Source: Ignavibacteria bacterium
GTDB lineage: Bacteria > Bacteroidota > Ignavibacteria > Tepidaquicellales > Tepidaquicellaceae
Reading direction: 5' to 3'
DNA length: 64,000 nt
Assembly (NCBI GenBank): GCA_019187405.1
Contig: JABAQZ010000008.1
Coordinates: forward strand, 1 to 64,000
In this document: positions 24,947-34,402 of the stretch, piece by piece
Layout of the letters: the number at the start of each line of letters is the position of its first letter
Position numbering within the stretch: the stretch's first letter is position 1
Translations under genes and position numbers: made by a program
Notes under the pieces: model-generated
What the model was told of the DNA's origin: nothing
Seen by the model: the letters and a program-made list of their open reading frames with translations, nothing else
The model's database searches: none

Positions 24947-26119
24947 TTACTTCATCTTAATTTTATCCAAGCCGGATGATTTAATGGAAACAGTAATTTC
25001 ATATGCATCCATGAATATTTCTAAAGGTTTCGACATATCACCGCTGGGAAGTCTTTTCGGAGGCTGGGTGAATGATTTTTGAATAATCAGCTTCTGCTCG
25101 CCAATACCGAAATTCTGTGTGGATTTGAATACAGCAAACCTGGTATTCCTTCTGTCATTTGCCTGTGTTATGTTTGCAATTAAAATCAGAGAACCTGATA
25201 CACCCGGTTTTATAACCGAAATGCTGATTGAAGGGAGTTTTATTTTCTGACCTTCAGTTATGCCGTTAACATTAAATGTCTTTGCGCTGTGATTGGCATA
25301 AAATTCAACTGTTAAATTTTCAACAGAATCATATAAAATTTCTCCCGTTTCCAAATTTACCGTAGGCAGTCGTTTAATGCTGTCAACAGTTATCTGAATT
25401 GAATTAACCGTAGAAAGAATTTCTTTTTTGCGAAGCGGTTTTTTCTGATATTGTATGAAACTGTCTTTAAATGCCGGTGCGGCTCCTTCAGCGACAACAC
25501 TCAGACAGTTGCATTCATTATGAAAAAGTTCAAGAGGCAGATTCTTTCTGAGCCCGGGCGGCAGCTCATTTCTAATTTTACTGTCAATGAGCGGAGTCAG
25601 CCAGTTTCCCAGAAAAAAATTTATCGCTTGCTCCGTAAATGAAGGTCCTCCGAGAAATGGTCTCTCGGCATGCAGATTTACCTGAATCGTTCCGGAATTA
25701 GTAAACCAGTTATTACAAGAAAAATTTACTTCGATATTCTGAAGTATATGCCTGTCTGGGAAGTTATTAATGTCAAGTTTAAAATCTACTTTATATGGAA
25801 CGGTGACTATTTTTTCATTGGGACGATCGGTAAATCGAGTTTCACTCATGTGCGGCTTCCTTTGTTCAAGTGTAAAGCTGACATTAATGCTTACGGGAGG
25901 ATCTTCAGCTGCAATGCTGGCGTTTATTTCAGGCACGATGGAATCCCTGAGCATGTTATTTATGAGATTATTTACAATGAAAGTGGGAATCTCTCTTATG
26001 ATTGGTTCACCGGAAACCGGAGGTGGTCCTTGAGCCGGAGGGTATTGACTCTTAAGATTTTCCGTAAATCCGAATAAGAGTATTACGGCTAAAACTGTTT
26101 TCGATAAAGTCAGTTTCAT
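24947..26119 (-). CDS. Secreted hypothetical protein
   Basis: 390 residues. Signal peptide MKLTLSKTVLAVILLFGFTE ending LKSQ, then a proline-rich stretch (YPPAQGPPPVSGEP). The body alternates beta-prone segments and contains a two-Cys cluster HNECNCLSV. No known domain is recognised. Segments such as FIVNNLINNMLRDSIVPEIN and ISISVIKPGVSGSLILIANI suggest a lipid-binding or BPI-like fold, but that is speculation. It is periplasmic or surface. It is a single gene, with its terminator shared with the convergent neighbour. Confidence 0.6.
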   Translation of the reverse strand: MKLTLSKTVLAVILLFGFTENLKSQYPPAQGPPPVSGEPIIREIPTFIVNNLINNMLRDSIVPEINASIAAEDPPVSINVSFTLEQRKPHMSETRFTDRPNEKIVTVPYKVDFKLDINNFPDRHILQNIEVNFSCNNWFTNSGTIQVNLHAERPFLGGPSFTEQAINFFLGNWLTPLIDSKIRNELPPGLRKNLPLELFHNECNCLSVVAEGAAPAFKDSFIQYQKKPLRKKEILSTVNSIQITVDSIKRLPTVNLETGEILYDSVENLTVEFYANHSAKTFNVNGITEGQKIKLPSISISVIKPGVSGSLILIANITQANDRRNTRFAVFKSTQNFGIGEQKLIIQKSFTQPPKRLPSGDMSKPLEIFMDAYEITVSIKSSGLDKIKMK

Positions 26120-26871
26120 TGTGAATAAATTTAAATTAAAAAATCTAAATTATTTAAGATAACAATACCTATAGAAACACAGTTATAAGTTACGAATAAC
26201 GAATTACAAATTACATAGATTTTATTTCAATATAATTTATTGATTACCATTTAACATTTTTCAACTTAAAATTTTATTTTTGCTACTGGTGACCTCGTCC
26301 GCTTTTGGCAGGCGAGGCTTCTCTCATGACACCGGTATTGGAAGGAATACAATTTACTTCTTTCGGTTTTTGTAAATCAATTAATCGATAATAAATACTC
26401 TATCTGCGAATTTTTACTCATTGATGTAACCATTTTTTACTGAATATTACGGTTACATTCTTTTTGAGGCAACGACCTATTTTTGATCGATGCCATGGTT
26501 ACATTCTTTTTGAGGCAACGACCTATTTTTGATCTATGCCATGGTTACATTTTTTATGAGGCAATCCGTCTATCACTTGAGGCTAAATTTTTTCATATGT
26601 TTTTAAATGCCAAAAAGCGAGTTTATCCATAATTCTCATAAAATTTCTTTTTAGTGAATCATTTTTTATGTCAATCAAATATCGTATAGTAGTATTCAAG
26701 GAAACAATAGATCAAACTTTTAAGAGATATGTTTCGAGATTTCTTTACGTTTCGAGATATGTTTATTAAAAATAGGAAAAGATTATAATTTTGTACATCT
26801 CTAAACTCAATCAGTTCCTGCATATAGCGAAACAAAAATAGTAACTGCTGTCAAAAGTATCACAGCAATAA
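26120..26871. other. Long non-coding stretch with repeats
   Basis: About 750 bases with no gene. It contains an inverted pair ACTGGTG ... CACCGGT around 26285-26335 enclosing GC-rich CCTCGTCCGC and GGCAGGCGAGG. It also contains the 46-bp tandem repeat listed separately. Confidence 0.5.
26451..26565. repeat. 46-bp tandem repeat, 2.5 copies
   Basis: Units start GGTTACATTCTTTTTGAGGC at 26451 and 26497, with a partial, diverged third at 26543. The units differ by one base (GATCGATG versus GATCTATG). A GTAACC at 26427 faces the first GGTTAC as an inverted repeat. Confidence 0.85.
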
Positions 26872-27055
26872 AAATATTCAAACTACATTCGGATTTAAAA
26901 TAGCAACTCGGAAAGGTGAATTCTGGAATGATGGATATTTTGTAAACACTGTAAGTAAATTTAGTGATAAAAATACAAGTACAAACTATTTTAAAGAACA
27001 AGGTAAATCAAAAGAAAAAAAACAAAAACATAAATCAGAACAAGCAAAACTATTT
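26872..27055 (+). pseudogene. IS200/IS605-type transposase C-terminal remnant
   Basis: The frame reads GEFWNDGYFVNTVSKF then YFKEQGKSKEKKQKHKSEQ and KLF. This resembles the C-terminus of IS200-like TnpA (EFWSDGYFVSTVG ... YVKEQG ... KLF). The HUH and Tyr regions are absent, and residues upstream of 26905 no longer align. It is in frame with, and open into, the phosphoesterase gene at 27116. The insertion probably truncated or replaced that gene's upstream region. Confidence 0.45.
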
Positions 27056-27115
27056 TTAAAAAGATATCCCGCCGTTTGTGGCGGAGAGTTCCTTATCATT
27101 AAGAAATATTTAATT

Positions 27116-28840
27116 ATGGATAAAAAAAATCTCAATACATCTTCAGGTAAATCTTTTACCGGCAATGCAAAAAAATCCAAACCTGTTTCACGTCGAAATT
27201 TTCTAAAGCTATCTGCGGCAGCAGCAGCTGGAGCAGGCATAAACGTTCGTGATACCTTTTCCGAAAATAAAATAAAAGCAATTTCTTCACTTCCTGTACC
27301 CGAAAAACCTGGTTTCGATCACCTCGTAGTGTTAATGTTTGAAAACCGTTCTTTCGATAATATGCTTGGATATCTTTATTCGCCAGATAATGTACCCACA
27401 GGACAAAGCTTTAACGGACTTGCAGGAGGTAATTACAGTAATCCATCTCCGGAAGGAAATATTTCTGCTCATGTTTATTCGGGTTGGACTGACCGGATAA
27501 TGAGAAGTCCGACGCCTGATCCGGGTGAAGAATATCCACACGTTAACACGCAGTTGTTTGGTACCGTGGATCCTCCTGGAAATGAGTTTCTTGATTTTCG
27601 AAAAATGAAAGCTCCGTTCAATACACCACCTGCAGACGCTCCTGCAGACATGAAGGGTTTTGTAAAAGATTATATTAATAATTATGTTGCAACTCAGGGC
27701 AAGCATCCCGATAGGAAAGAATATGAAGTTATAATGGGTTCATTCAGTCCTGAAATGCTGCCGGTTACAAGCATGCTTGCAAGAAGTTTTGCAGTTTATG
27801 ATAATTGGTTTTGCGCTGTTCCTTCACAGACATTTTGCAACAGGTCATTCTTCAATGCTTCCACTTCTTCCGGGTTTGTTACAAATGACGGCGGACCTGA
27901 CAGTTATCTTAAATGGGAGAAAAATACCGGTCCTACAATTTTTAACAGACTTGAAGATGCGGGAATTTCATGGGCTGTTTATTTTGATGAAAGTCAGGTG
28001 GTTTCGCTTACAGGCTTTATAAATATGCAAGCTTTAAAACCTTTCTGGAAAACCCGGTTTTTCGGAATGAAAAAATTTTATGAAGATGCTGCGACAGGAA
28101 AACTCCCAGCTTATTCTTTTATCGAACCGCGTCTGATTTTCAATCATAATGACATGCATCCGCCGGTAGCTTCATTTGAATTTACCGGACCGGACGGAGA
28201 GAAAATAACTGTCGGTGCAGAAGATGACGTTAGAGCCGGCGAAAAACTTTTGCATGATGTATATTCGGCAATACGAACAAGCGCTTCTCAGTCAGGATCG
28301 AATGCATTAAACACAATGCTGCTGGTTACGTTTGACGAGCATGGAGGAACATACGATCACGTGCCTCCTCCTTCTGCCGTTCCGCCCTCAAAGCTCGAGA
28401 ATCCCGAAATGGGATTTACTTTTGACAGATTAGGATTAAGAGTGCCGGCAATTGCTGTTTCTGCCTGGACAAAAGCCGGAACGGTAATAAACGATGAAAT
28501 GCATCACGCTGCTGTAATTGCAACGCTTTGCAGGAAATATAATCTTAATCAACTGACTGCCCGCGATGAGAATGCCCGAGATATAACCAATGCGGTAAAT
28601 CTCGATGTGCCGAGACAATTGTGCGACTGGCCCGAAACAACTCCGCAGTTCGTTCCGCCAAATCCGGAATCACACGGACCCTTCAGTCCGGAAGTTTCCA
28701 AAATACCACTGACTCCGCCTGCATTAGCTCTGCTTGGAATGCTTACTGAAAAATTTGGTTTACCTTCGGATAAAAAACCGACAACTTTCGGTGAAGCCTA
28801 TGAAATACTTCAAAGAATCGGAAAAGGGCTTTTTGGATAG
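27116..28840 (+). CDS. TAT-exported phosphoesterase (phospholipase C/acid phosphatase family)
   Basis: 574 residues. A twin-arginine signal RRNFLKLSAAAAAG at 26-39 directs folded export. The mature domain begins FDHLVVLMFENRSFDNMLGY, the catalytic ENRSFD motif (76-81) of the PF04185 phosphoesterase family, which includes bacterial phospholipase C and AcpA-type acid phosphatases. Further family motifs are HNDMHPP, TFDEHGGTYDHVPPP near residue 405 and the closing HGPFSPEVS. It probably cleaves phospholipids or phosphomonoesters in the periplasm. The frame is open far upstream through a transposase remnant, but the Met at 27116 gives a proper TAT leader. Confidence 0.9.
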   Translation: MDKKNLNTSSGKSFTGNAKKSKPVSRRNFLKLSAAAAAGAGINVRDTFSENKIKAISSLPVPEKPGFDHLVVLMFENRSFDNMLGYLYSPDNVPTGQSFNGLAGGNYSNPSPEGNISAHVYSGWTDRIMRSPTPDPGEEYPHVNTQLFGTVDPPGNEFLDFRKMKAPFNTPPADAPADMKGFVKDYINNYVATQGKHPDRKEYEVIMGSFSPEMLPVTSMLARSFAVYDNWFCAVPSQTFCNRSFFNASTSSGFVTNDGGPDSYLKWEKNTGPTIFNRLEDAGISWAVYFDESQVVSLTGFINMQALKPFWKTRFFGMKKFYEDAATGKLPAYSFIEPRLIFNHNDMHPPVASFEFTGPDGEKITVGAEDDVRAGEKLLHDVYSAIRTSASQSGSNALNTMLLVTFDEHGGTYDHVPPPSAVPPSKLENPEMGFTFDRLGLRVPAIAVSAWTKAGTVINDEMHHAAVIATLCRKYNLNQLTARDENARDITNAVNLDVPRQLCDWPETTPQFVPPNPESHGPFSPEVSKIPLTPPALALLGMLTEKFGLPSDKKPTTFGEAYEILQRIGKGLFG

Positions 28841-29116
28841 TGTTCAATTTCTTAATGCATCATATCAAAGCATAACAATATTAATGAAATTTCAGTAAAG
28901 AATTTTTCATAACAGATTTTAAGATGTGAATATTACTGTACTTTATGCTTCTGATTTTTCTCTCGGTTAATAAATTCTTATTTTAATTTCAATCATGTTT
29001 CCAGTCTTTTCATTTTATTAAGAGTTAAGGTTATATATTTTCTTCCACAAAAAGGGAATGGAATTTCAGATTATCAATTTCAAACTCGAACTATATAAAC
29101 TAAAAATATAAATGCC

Positions 29117-29821
29117 ATGAAAACAATTTATCTATTGACAGTACTATGTCTTTTTTTTGTTTCCTGCAACGAAAAGAAAACTGAAGAGGAAGCAAGAACA
29201 TACGTGATTACGGAAGAACTTCAAGCAGCTTTGACTCCAAAGCAAATACTTGATTCTCTTAAAGTTCGAAATGACAGATTTTCGAAAGGAAAGATGACGA
29301 GAGTTGATTATACGAGTCAGATTGTAAAATCAGAGAACAGCCAATATCCTGCAGCAGTGATATTGTCATGTCTCGATTCTAGAGTTCCTGTCGAATCAAT
29401 ATTTGATCTAAGTATTGGCGATGTGTTCGTTGCGAGAGTTGCAGGAAATATTGTTAATCCTGACATTCTTGGAAGCATGGAATATGGATGTAAGGTTTCC
29501 GGATCAAAGCTCGTTATAGTACTCGGACATTCTCAGTGCGGTGCCGTAAAATCTGCAATTGATTCGGTTAAACTTGGAAACATTACCGAACTGCTTTCAA
29601 AAATCGAACCTGCAGTTGACAGTGTTTCTGCAAAGATGGAAAATAGATCTTCCAAGAATAAAGAATTCGTAAAGAAAGTTACGGATGAAAATGTTTTGCT
29701 TACCATTGATAACATTAGAAAGAACAGCCCTATACTTAAAGAGATGGAAGAAAAAGACGAAATAAAAATTGTAGGCGGAGTTTACGAACTCGATAACGGG
29801 AAAGTGCATTTCTTCGAATGA
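29117..29821 (+). CDS. Beta-class carbonic anhydrase, lipoprotein form
   Basis: 234 residues. The lipoprotein signal ends FFVSC (Cys17), so the enzyme is membrane-anchored and extracytoplasmic. Zinc ligands are C85-x-D87-x-R89 (SCLDSRVP) and H138-x-x-C141 (GHSQCGAV), as in beta-carbonic anhydrases. GDVFVARVAGNIV and DILGSMEYG also match the family. It interconverts CO2 and bicarbonate, probably on the periplasmic side. The next gene, on the opposite strand, ends 33 bases away. It has its own AT-rich promoter region (28841-29116). Confidence 0.92.
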   Translation: MKTIYLLTVLCLFFVSCNEKKTEEEARTYVITEELQAALTPKQILDSLKVRNDRFSKGKMTRVDYTSQIVKSENSQYPAAVILSCLDSRVPVESIFDLSIGDVFVARVAGNIVNPDILGSMEYGCKVSGSKLVIVLGHSQCGAVKSAIDSVKLGNITELLSKIEPAVDSVSAKMENRSSKNKEFVKKVTDENVLLTIDNIRKNSPILKEMEEKDEIKIVGGVYELDNGKVHFFE

Positions 29822-29854
29822 CAAAGTTATTTGTTTCACAAGAGGAAAAATCTT

Positions 29855-30937
29855 TCATTGAATTGAAACGCTGTCTTTTCTGATTTTTTCACCTTTAAAA
29901 AGAGTCAGCAGTCCGAAGGCAATTGCAAGTATAATGGGACCCATGAAGATTCCAAGTATTCCGAAAAGTTGAAGTCCTCCAACGACACTGAAGAATACAA
30001 AGATTTCATTCATCTTAGTACTGTTCTTGATGAGTTTGGGAAGAAGGAAGTTGTCCACCATACCTATTACAAGCGAAGCATAAGCTGCCAGTACGATTGC
30101 TTTAACATATTCGCCGGATGCAAGCAGAATTAAAATTACTGGAACGGTGATAAATGCCGTACCTCCCGTAGGTATCAGCGAAAATAACATGACAAGTGAT
30201 CCGAGCAGAATAAATGAAGGGATTCCCAAAAGCCAGAAAATCAGAGCGGCTAAAGTACCCTGAAGTACGGCAACAGAAAGCGATCCTCTTATTGTTGCGT
30301 TAATAATGCCGGAAGTTTTAAGTATCAGCTCTTCTGCCTGATCGTTATCGACGGGCAGTATGTTGGGAAGATCATTTACTATATTTTCACCGTCACGGAA
30401 AAGATAATACATACAGAAAATTGCAAATAAAATTCCTACAAACATTCCGAAAATTCCTTCGACAAGATACCAAGAAGCCGACAGTATGATTTCGCTTGCT
30501 TTGGAGATAAATGCTTTTATGTCTTCGGGTTTTAAAATCTGTCCGAGATTAACAAAGCTGTTTAAATAATTGTAAAAACGGCCAAGCATACCGTGACCGG
30601 GATCATTAATGATTTGATTAATTTCTTCGATGGTGATGCTGGTAAATCCGGCAAGTTCATTTACTACTGCTGCCGATATCAAAAAGAGAGGAATGATAAA
30701 TGTAAGCAGCGATATTGCAATTGTTCCCAGCGCGCTTAAAGTATGCTTGCCGGTTTTTTTCATCAGCTTTTTGTACAAAGGATGGAAAATTATTACAAGT
30801 ATTGCTGACCATAACAAAATAGAAATGAAAGGCTTAAGCATGAGCCAGCAAATATACAGCATTAAACCCGTGATAAACATCAGCAAAATAAACTGCGCGA
30901 TTTGCTTTCTGTTGTTTACTATTTTATCATTCAGCAT
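29855..30937 (-). CDS. AI-2E-family membrane permease
   Basis: 360 residues with about eight membrane segments in the family pattern: two or three N-terminal helices (LLMFITGLMLYICWLMLKPF), a long soluble loop (about 110-160), then LVEGIFGMFVGILFAIFCMY, LGIPSFILLGSLVMLFSLIP and a C-terminal GILGIFMGPIILAIAFGLL. PF01594 members are putative exporters with varied substrates, including AI-2, sodium/proton and others, so the substrate here is unknown. It ends 33 bases from the convergent carbonic anhydrase gene. Confidence 0.85.
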   Translation of the reverse strand: MLNDKIVNNRKQIAQFILLMFITGLMLYICWLMLKPFISILLWSAILVIIFHPLYKKLMKKTGKHTLSALGTIAISLLTFIIPLFLISAAVVNELAGFTSITIEEINQIINDPGHGMLGRFYNYLNSFVNLGQILKPEDIKAFISKASEIILSASWYLVEGIFGMFVGILFAIFCMYYLFRDGENIVNDLPNILPVDNDQAEELILKTSGIINATIRGSLSVAVLQGTLAALIFWLLGIPSFILLGSLVMLFSLIPTGGTAFITVPVILILLASGEYVKAIVLAAYASLVIGMVDNFLLPKLIKNSTKMNEIFVFFSVVGGLQLFGILGIFMGPIILAIAFGLLTLFKGEKIRKDSVSIQ

Positions 30938-31436
30938 GTTAATACCGGAGATTATTCATTTGAATGAAAATACATCAGACATTTGCTTTTTGAAAGTCTG
31001 AAAAGTGCATATTTAATTTCGATATTGCGGCAGTTTTTCCAAATTAAAATATATGTTCGCTTGAAATCAATACTTACATGGATTTTTTTTAGCGCTTACT
31101 CATATTGGAAATAATTTTATTTATCTAAATATTTTTTCATTAAGAAATTTTGGAAAACTTCATATTTGATAATTTTTTTGCGTATCGGGAAGTTTGTTAA
31201 CAAGGGGTTAACGGAAAAAATTTAACACGGCATGAAGAGGAAATGTAATCGAAATAAAATGTCAACTTGTTTGCATGGTTTTTACTTTTTGTTAAATGTT
31301 TTTTTTTAATCAATGAACGAAAGTAATATGCATTTAAGATTTTATCCAACAAAATGTTACTACAACTATCTTTAAATGCTTGAGTAATTTCAATTTCGAA
31401 TCCGAAATCAAATTTCATACATGCAACGTTGGTCTT
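30938..31436. other. Gene-free stretch
   Basis: About 500 AT-rich bases upstream of the permease and downstream of the protease gene. I see no supported gene, hairpin terminator or repeat. Confidence 0.4.
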
Positions 31437-32744
31437 TTAAAATACTACATTAAATCCCATCGAGGGAGAAAAGAAGATCACTCCCAAACCTTTTGTGTCG
31501 TTTACAAGAATGTAATCAACAGGTGAAGAGACAGAAATTGATACCCTGTTCATTATCATATATTCGATTCCAAGATTTGCTGATGCAGTGAATTGGTTAA
31601 CCGAAGTCCCAATTACAATCTCTGCATCATCTTCTCCATTTTGAAAATCGGAGTTTGCAAGCCCGATACCAAATCCCATAAGCATTCTCAATGGGTGTTC
31701 TGATGTTCTGATCATAAATTCCCCTTTATACAAACGCAGATTTATCTTTGTGCCGGTATTCTTGTTTATAACGTCATGCTTCTGATATGTAATACCCAAT
31801 CCTCCGTATTTGCTGAACCAATAAGAGAAAGTAGCAGAGAAACCCTTTTTGAATTCGATATAAGAAGGTACTTCCTTATTAAGAGCTGACGACATAAAAA
31901 TATATCTTCCGCCTAAATCATACGAATACCCCCGGTCGAAGTCGAAATTATCTGTTTCGTCGATTTCCATTTGTTCATTCTCATCCTTTTGTTCCGGAGG
32001 ACTATCTTTCTTTTTATTGTTTTCATCTATCTTGGGATATAAGACAGCGCTTCCTCCAATCATAACTTGAAACTCGCTTAATGTTGTCTGTGTGAAAGAC
32101 TTCTCCATTAATTCAGTCAAATACTCTGAAGGTATTGCAAAATTTATGTTTTGACCATCTTTAAGAGTAGCATATGTTATTCCAATAAGGTAACCGTTTT
32201 CATTAAATAACCCTCCTCCGCTGCTGCCCGGTGAAATCGGATTTGAAATTTGTAAAACATAGTCATTTTCATATTTATGAATATTACTAATTAATCCATT
32301 GGAAAGAGTATTCTGAAATCCTTTTGGAGAACCAATTGCATAACATACTTCACCAACTTTAACATTATCGGAAGCTGCAATTTTTACATGATCTTTTTTC
32401 TTGCCAAAGTGTTTTAGTAAAGCTAAATCGTAATCTTTATCAAATGCATAAACATACTTAACTTTGTATTTCGTTTGATCGCTGAAAATTAAATCTGCAG
32501 AGTAAGCACCTACTATAACATGATAATTTGTAACTATAAGCCCCTCTTCGTTGAGCTGACATCCGCTGCCAGTACTTAATGCTTTACCATATTCGTCATA
32601 GGTGTTAATGAGCACAACTGCCGGTGAATTCCTTTCGTAGATTTTCTCAGCGGATAGTTGTGAGAATAAATCAGGAGTTTGCAGAATTAAATAGAAAACT
32701 ACCAGCTTAATTGTAAGATAAAATCGTATATAATTATGATTCAT
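31437..32744 (-). CDS. Secreted trypsin-like (S1C) protease fused to barrel-like domain
   Basis: 435 residues. The signal peptide is hydrophobic to about residue 29 (DLFSQ). Residues 32-220 are a trypsin-fold protease with the catalytic triad H75 (TNYHVI), D106 (DYDLALL) and S175 (PGSSGGGLF), as in DegP/HtrA-like enzymes but without a PDZ domain. After a charged linker (KKKDSPPEQKDENEQMEIDE, about 240-260) the last 170 residues are amphipathic beta strands with Gly/aromatic repeats ending SPSMGFNVVF, a layout of an outer-membrane barrel-like domain. The fusion would place a quality-control or processing protease at the outer membrane. Confidence 0.8.
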   Translation of the reverse strand: MNHNYIRFYLTIKLVVFYLILQTPDLFSQLSAEKIYERNSPAVVLINTYDEYGKALSTGSGCQLNEEGLIVTNYHVIVGAYSADLIFSDQTKYKVKYVYAFDKDYDLALLKHFGKKKDHVKIAASDNVKVGEVCYAIGSPKGFQNTLSNGLISNIHKYENDYVLQISNPISPGSSGGGLFNENGYLIGITYATLKDGQNINFAIPSEYLTELMEKSFTQTTLSEFQVMIGGSAVLYPKIDENNKKKDSPPEQKDENEQMEIDETDNFDFDRGYSYDLGGRYIFMSSALNKEVPSYIEFKKGFSATFSYWFSKYGGLGITYQKHDVINKNTGTKINLRLYKGEFMIRTSEHPLRMLMGFGIGLANSDFQNGEDDAEIVIGTSVNQFTASANLGIEYMIMNRVSISVSSPVDYILVNDTKGLGVIFFSPSMGFNVVF

Positions 32745-33637
32745 AAATATTATCTCATAAAAGTTATGATTAATACTATTCTGTAGTCTTTAAACTCTTC
32801 CTGAAAAATTTTGTGAGATTCATTTACCTTGTCTTAAATATATGCTTTTCCGTCAATTCATTTAAATCGTTTTGTAAGTTTCTATTTCCTCTTACAGAAC
32901 TAAAGTAGTCATTTTCTCCTTAGTTTATAAGTAAAAAAATTCTCTTTGAGTCAGTTCAGATAGTTTTCTGCGCATGTTTTTAAAGTATTACTAAATCTCT
33001 TAGTTTGATTCCTTATATTTCTTATCTTATGCTGTAGTTATTGCTTTATCCAATTCATTCTCCTGTATGTACTGCTGAAACATATTATGTATCCTATCTA
33101 TAAAAGTTTTCCTTTTAGAAGCGGTTTATATGTGCTTGAAATTTTTACAAAACTTAGTATTGGTTATTATCGTGAACTTGAGATTTCTATCCGGTTTGTT
33201 GCCATTGCTTTGCAGCGTCATTATTTAAGAAGATTAAATATTATTGTTGCTTTATTGAGGCACAAGACCTTTTGATATTTTATTTGCAAGTTCATTATTA
33301 CGATAGTTAGAGACAGTTTCCAATCAAAGCATTAAAATTGTTATTGTAGTTGGTTTACCGATATAACTTTAACTATTTATATTATTGTTGTATAGTTTAT
33401 GAATTGATATGTGTACAACAATTTTTTTGATCTTCCCTTTCTGTTAAGTTGTTAATTGAAGTTTTAACTGTTATCACAATATTTTGTTCAAATTTTCATA
33501 ACATTTGATTTAATTTGTTTCTTAATTATATTTTTCCCAACTATTGTTGATTTTAATATTAATTTACCGCTGAAATGAGTTTTAAATTATTTTATTTCAA
33601 TTATTAATTTTGTTTTCAATTATTTACTATCTTTTGA
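32745..33637. other. Long AT-rich region without a gene
   Basis: About 890 bases between the protease start and the kinase-like gene end. Very T-rich on the plus strand. A 62-codon frame at 33087 looks like chance. It may be the left boundary of the accessory region. Confidence 0.4.
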
Positions 33638-34201
33638 TTATTTAACATAATCATTATCGGCATCGGACTTTTTCTCAATCGTAGTATTTAATGTCATGGC
33701 AACAATATTTTTAAGTTCATCTATCAATTCTTTTACAGTCTTATTTTCATTCTTTATTAAGAAGTCTGTATTAAAATTTCTTTCTCTTACCTTTTCATTA
33801 ATCATTAATACTTGGTTATCTGAAACATTAATATGAATTGCCTGATCTCTATTATTAATTCTTTCTAAACAAGTTTTAGGGTTTGCATATACACCAATTG
33901 TTGTTACTTTAAAGTCCTGTTTTAACTTTTTGAGCATGATGTCGAAATATACAGTTAACCCAGTCGACTCAAAAACAAGATTGTCAACACCTTTTGAAAT
34001 TTGTCTGACTCCTTTTTCTATTTCCAAAAAGACTTGCTTCAGATAAGATTCATTATCAACCTCTCTGTTTCTCTTGATTTGTTTTGCCCAATCCTCAACA
34101 CGAACAAATTTTATTCCAAATTCCTTTTCAAGGATTTTCCCAATAAAAGATTTCCCGCTGCCCTTTTGTCCAATTAATAATATAATATCCTTTCTCTTCA
34201 T
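33638..34201 (-). CDS. P-loop kinase-like protein
   Basis: 187 residues starting MKRKDIILLIGQKGSGKSFI. Walker A is GQKGSGKS (11-18). The layout fits nucleoside/adenylate kinase-like AAA_18/AAA_33 P-loop proteins: FVRVEDW after the first helix, NLVFESTGL as a Walker B-like strand, RINNRDQAIHINV and NFNTDFLIKN. It likely phosphorylates a small molecule, substrate unknown. It is on the same strand as the unknown gene at 34403, with 200 bases between that contain a coding-like scrap (AEIRFINELWNKNPPLLKTI). It could be part of an accessory cassette. Confidence 0.65.
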   Translation of the reverse strand: MKRKDIILLIGQKGSGKSFIGKILEKEFGIKFVRVEDWAKQIKRNREVDNESYLKQVFLEIEKGVRQISKGVDNLVFESTGLTVYFDIMLKKLKQDFKVTTIGVYANPKTCLERINNRDQAIHINVSDNQVLMINEKVRERNFNTDFLIKNENKTVKELIDELKNIVAMTLNTTIEKKSDADNDYVK

Positions 34202-34402
34202 TCCGTTTAAAGTTTGTTGTTTAAATAGACAATCGGTCCGCTAACTGTTTTATAGTTTTAAGCAGTGGAGGATTTTTGTTCCATAGCTCATTGATAAATC
34301 GGATTTCTGCTAAGTACAAATATTCCTTAGAAGCATATCAACTCAGCTTCACGATATTTCGGAAAACTTTTGGCTGTACCGATGTATGTTTCGCTTTTAG
34401 TG

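Noticed and set aside
26451-26565. CRISPR array from the 46-bp tandem units
   Set aside because: The whole unit, including what would be spacers, is repeated, and only 2.5 copies exist.
33087-33275. 62-codon frame in the long gap
   Set aside because: No family, no start signal, and composition of translated AT-rich DNA.
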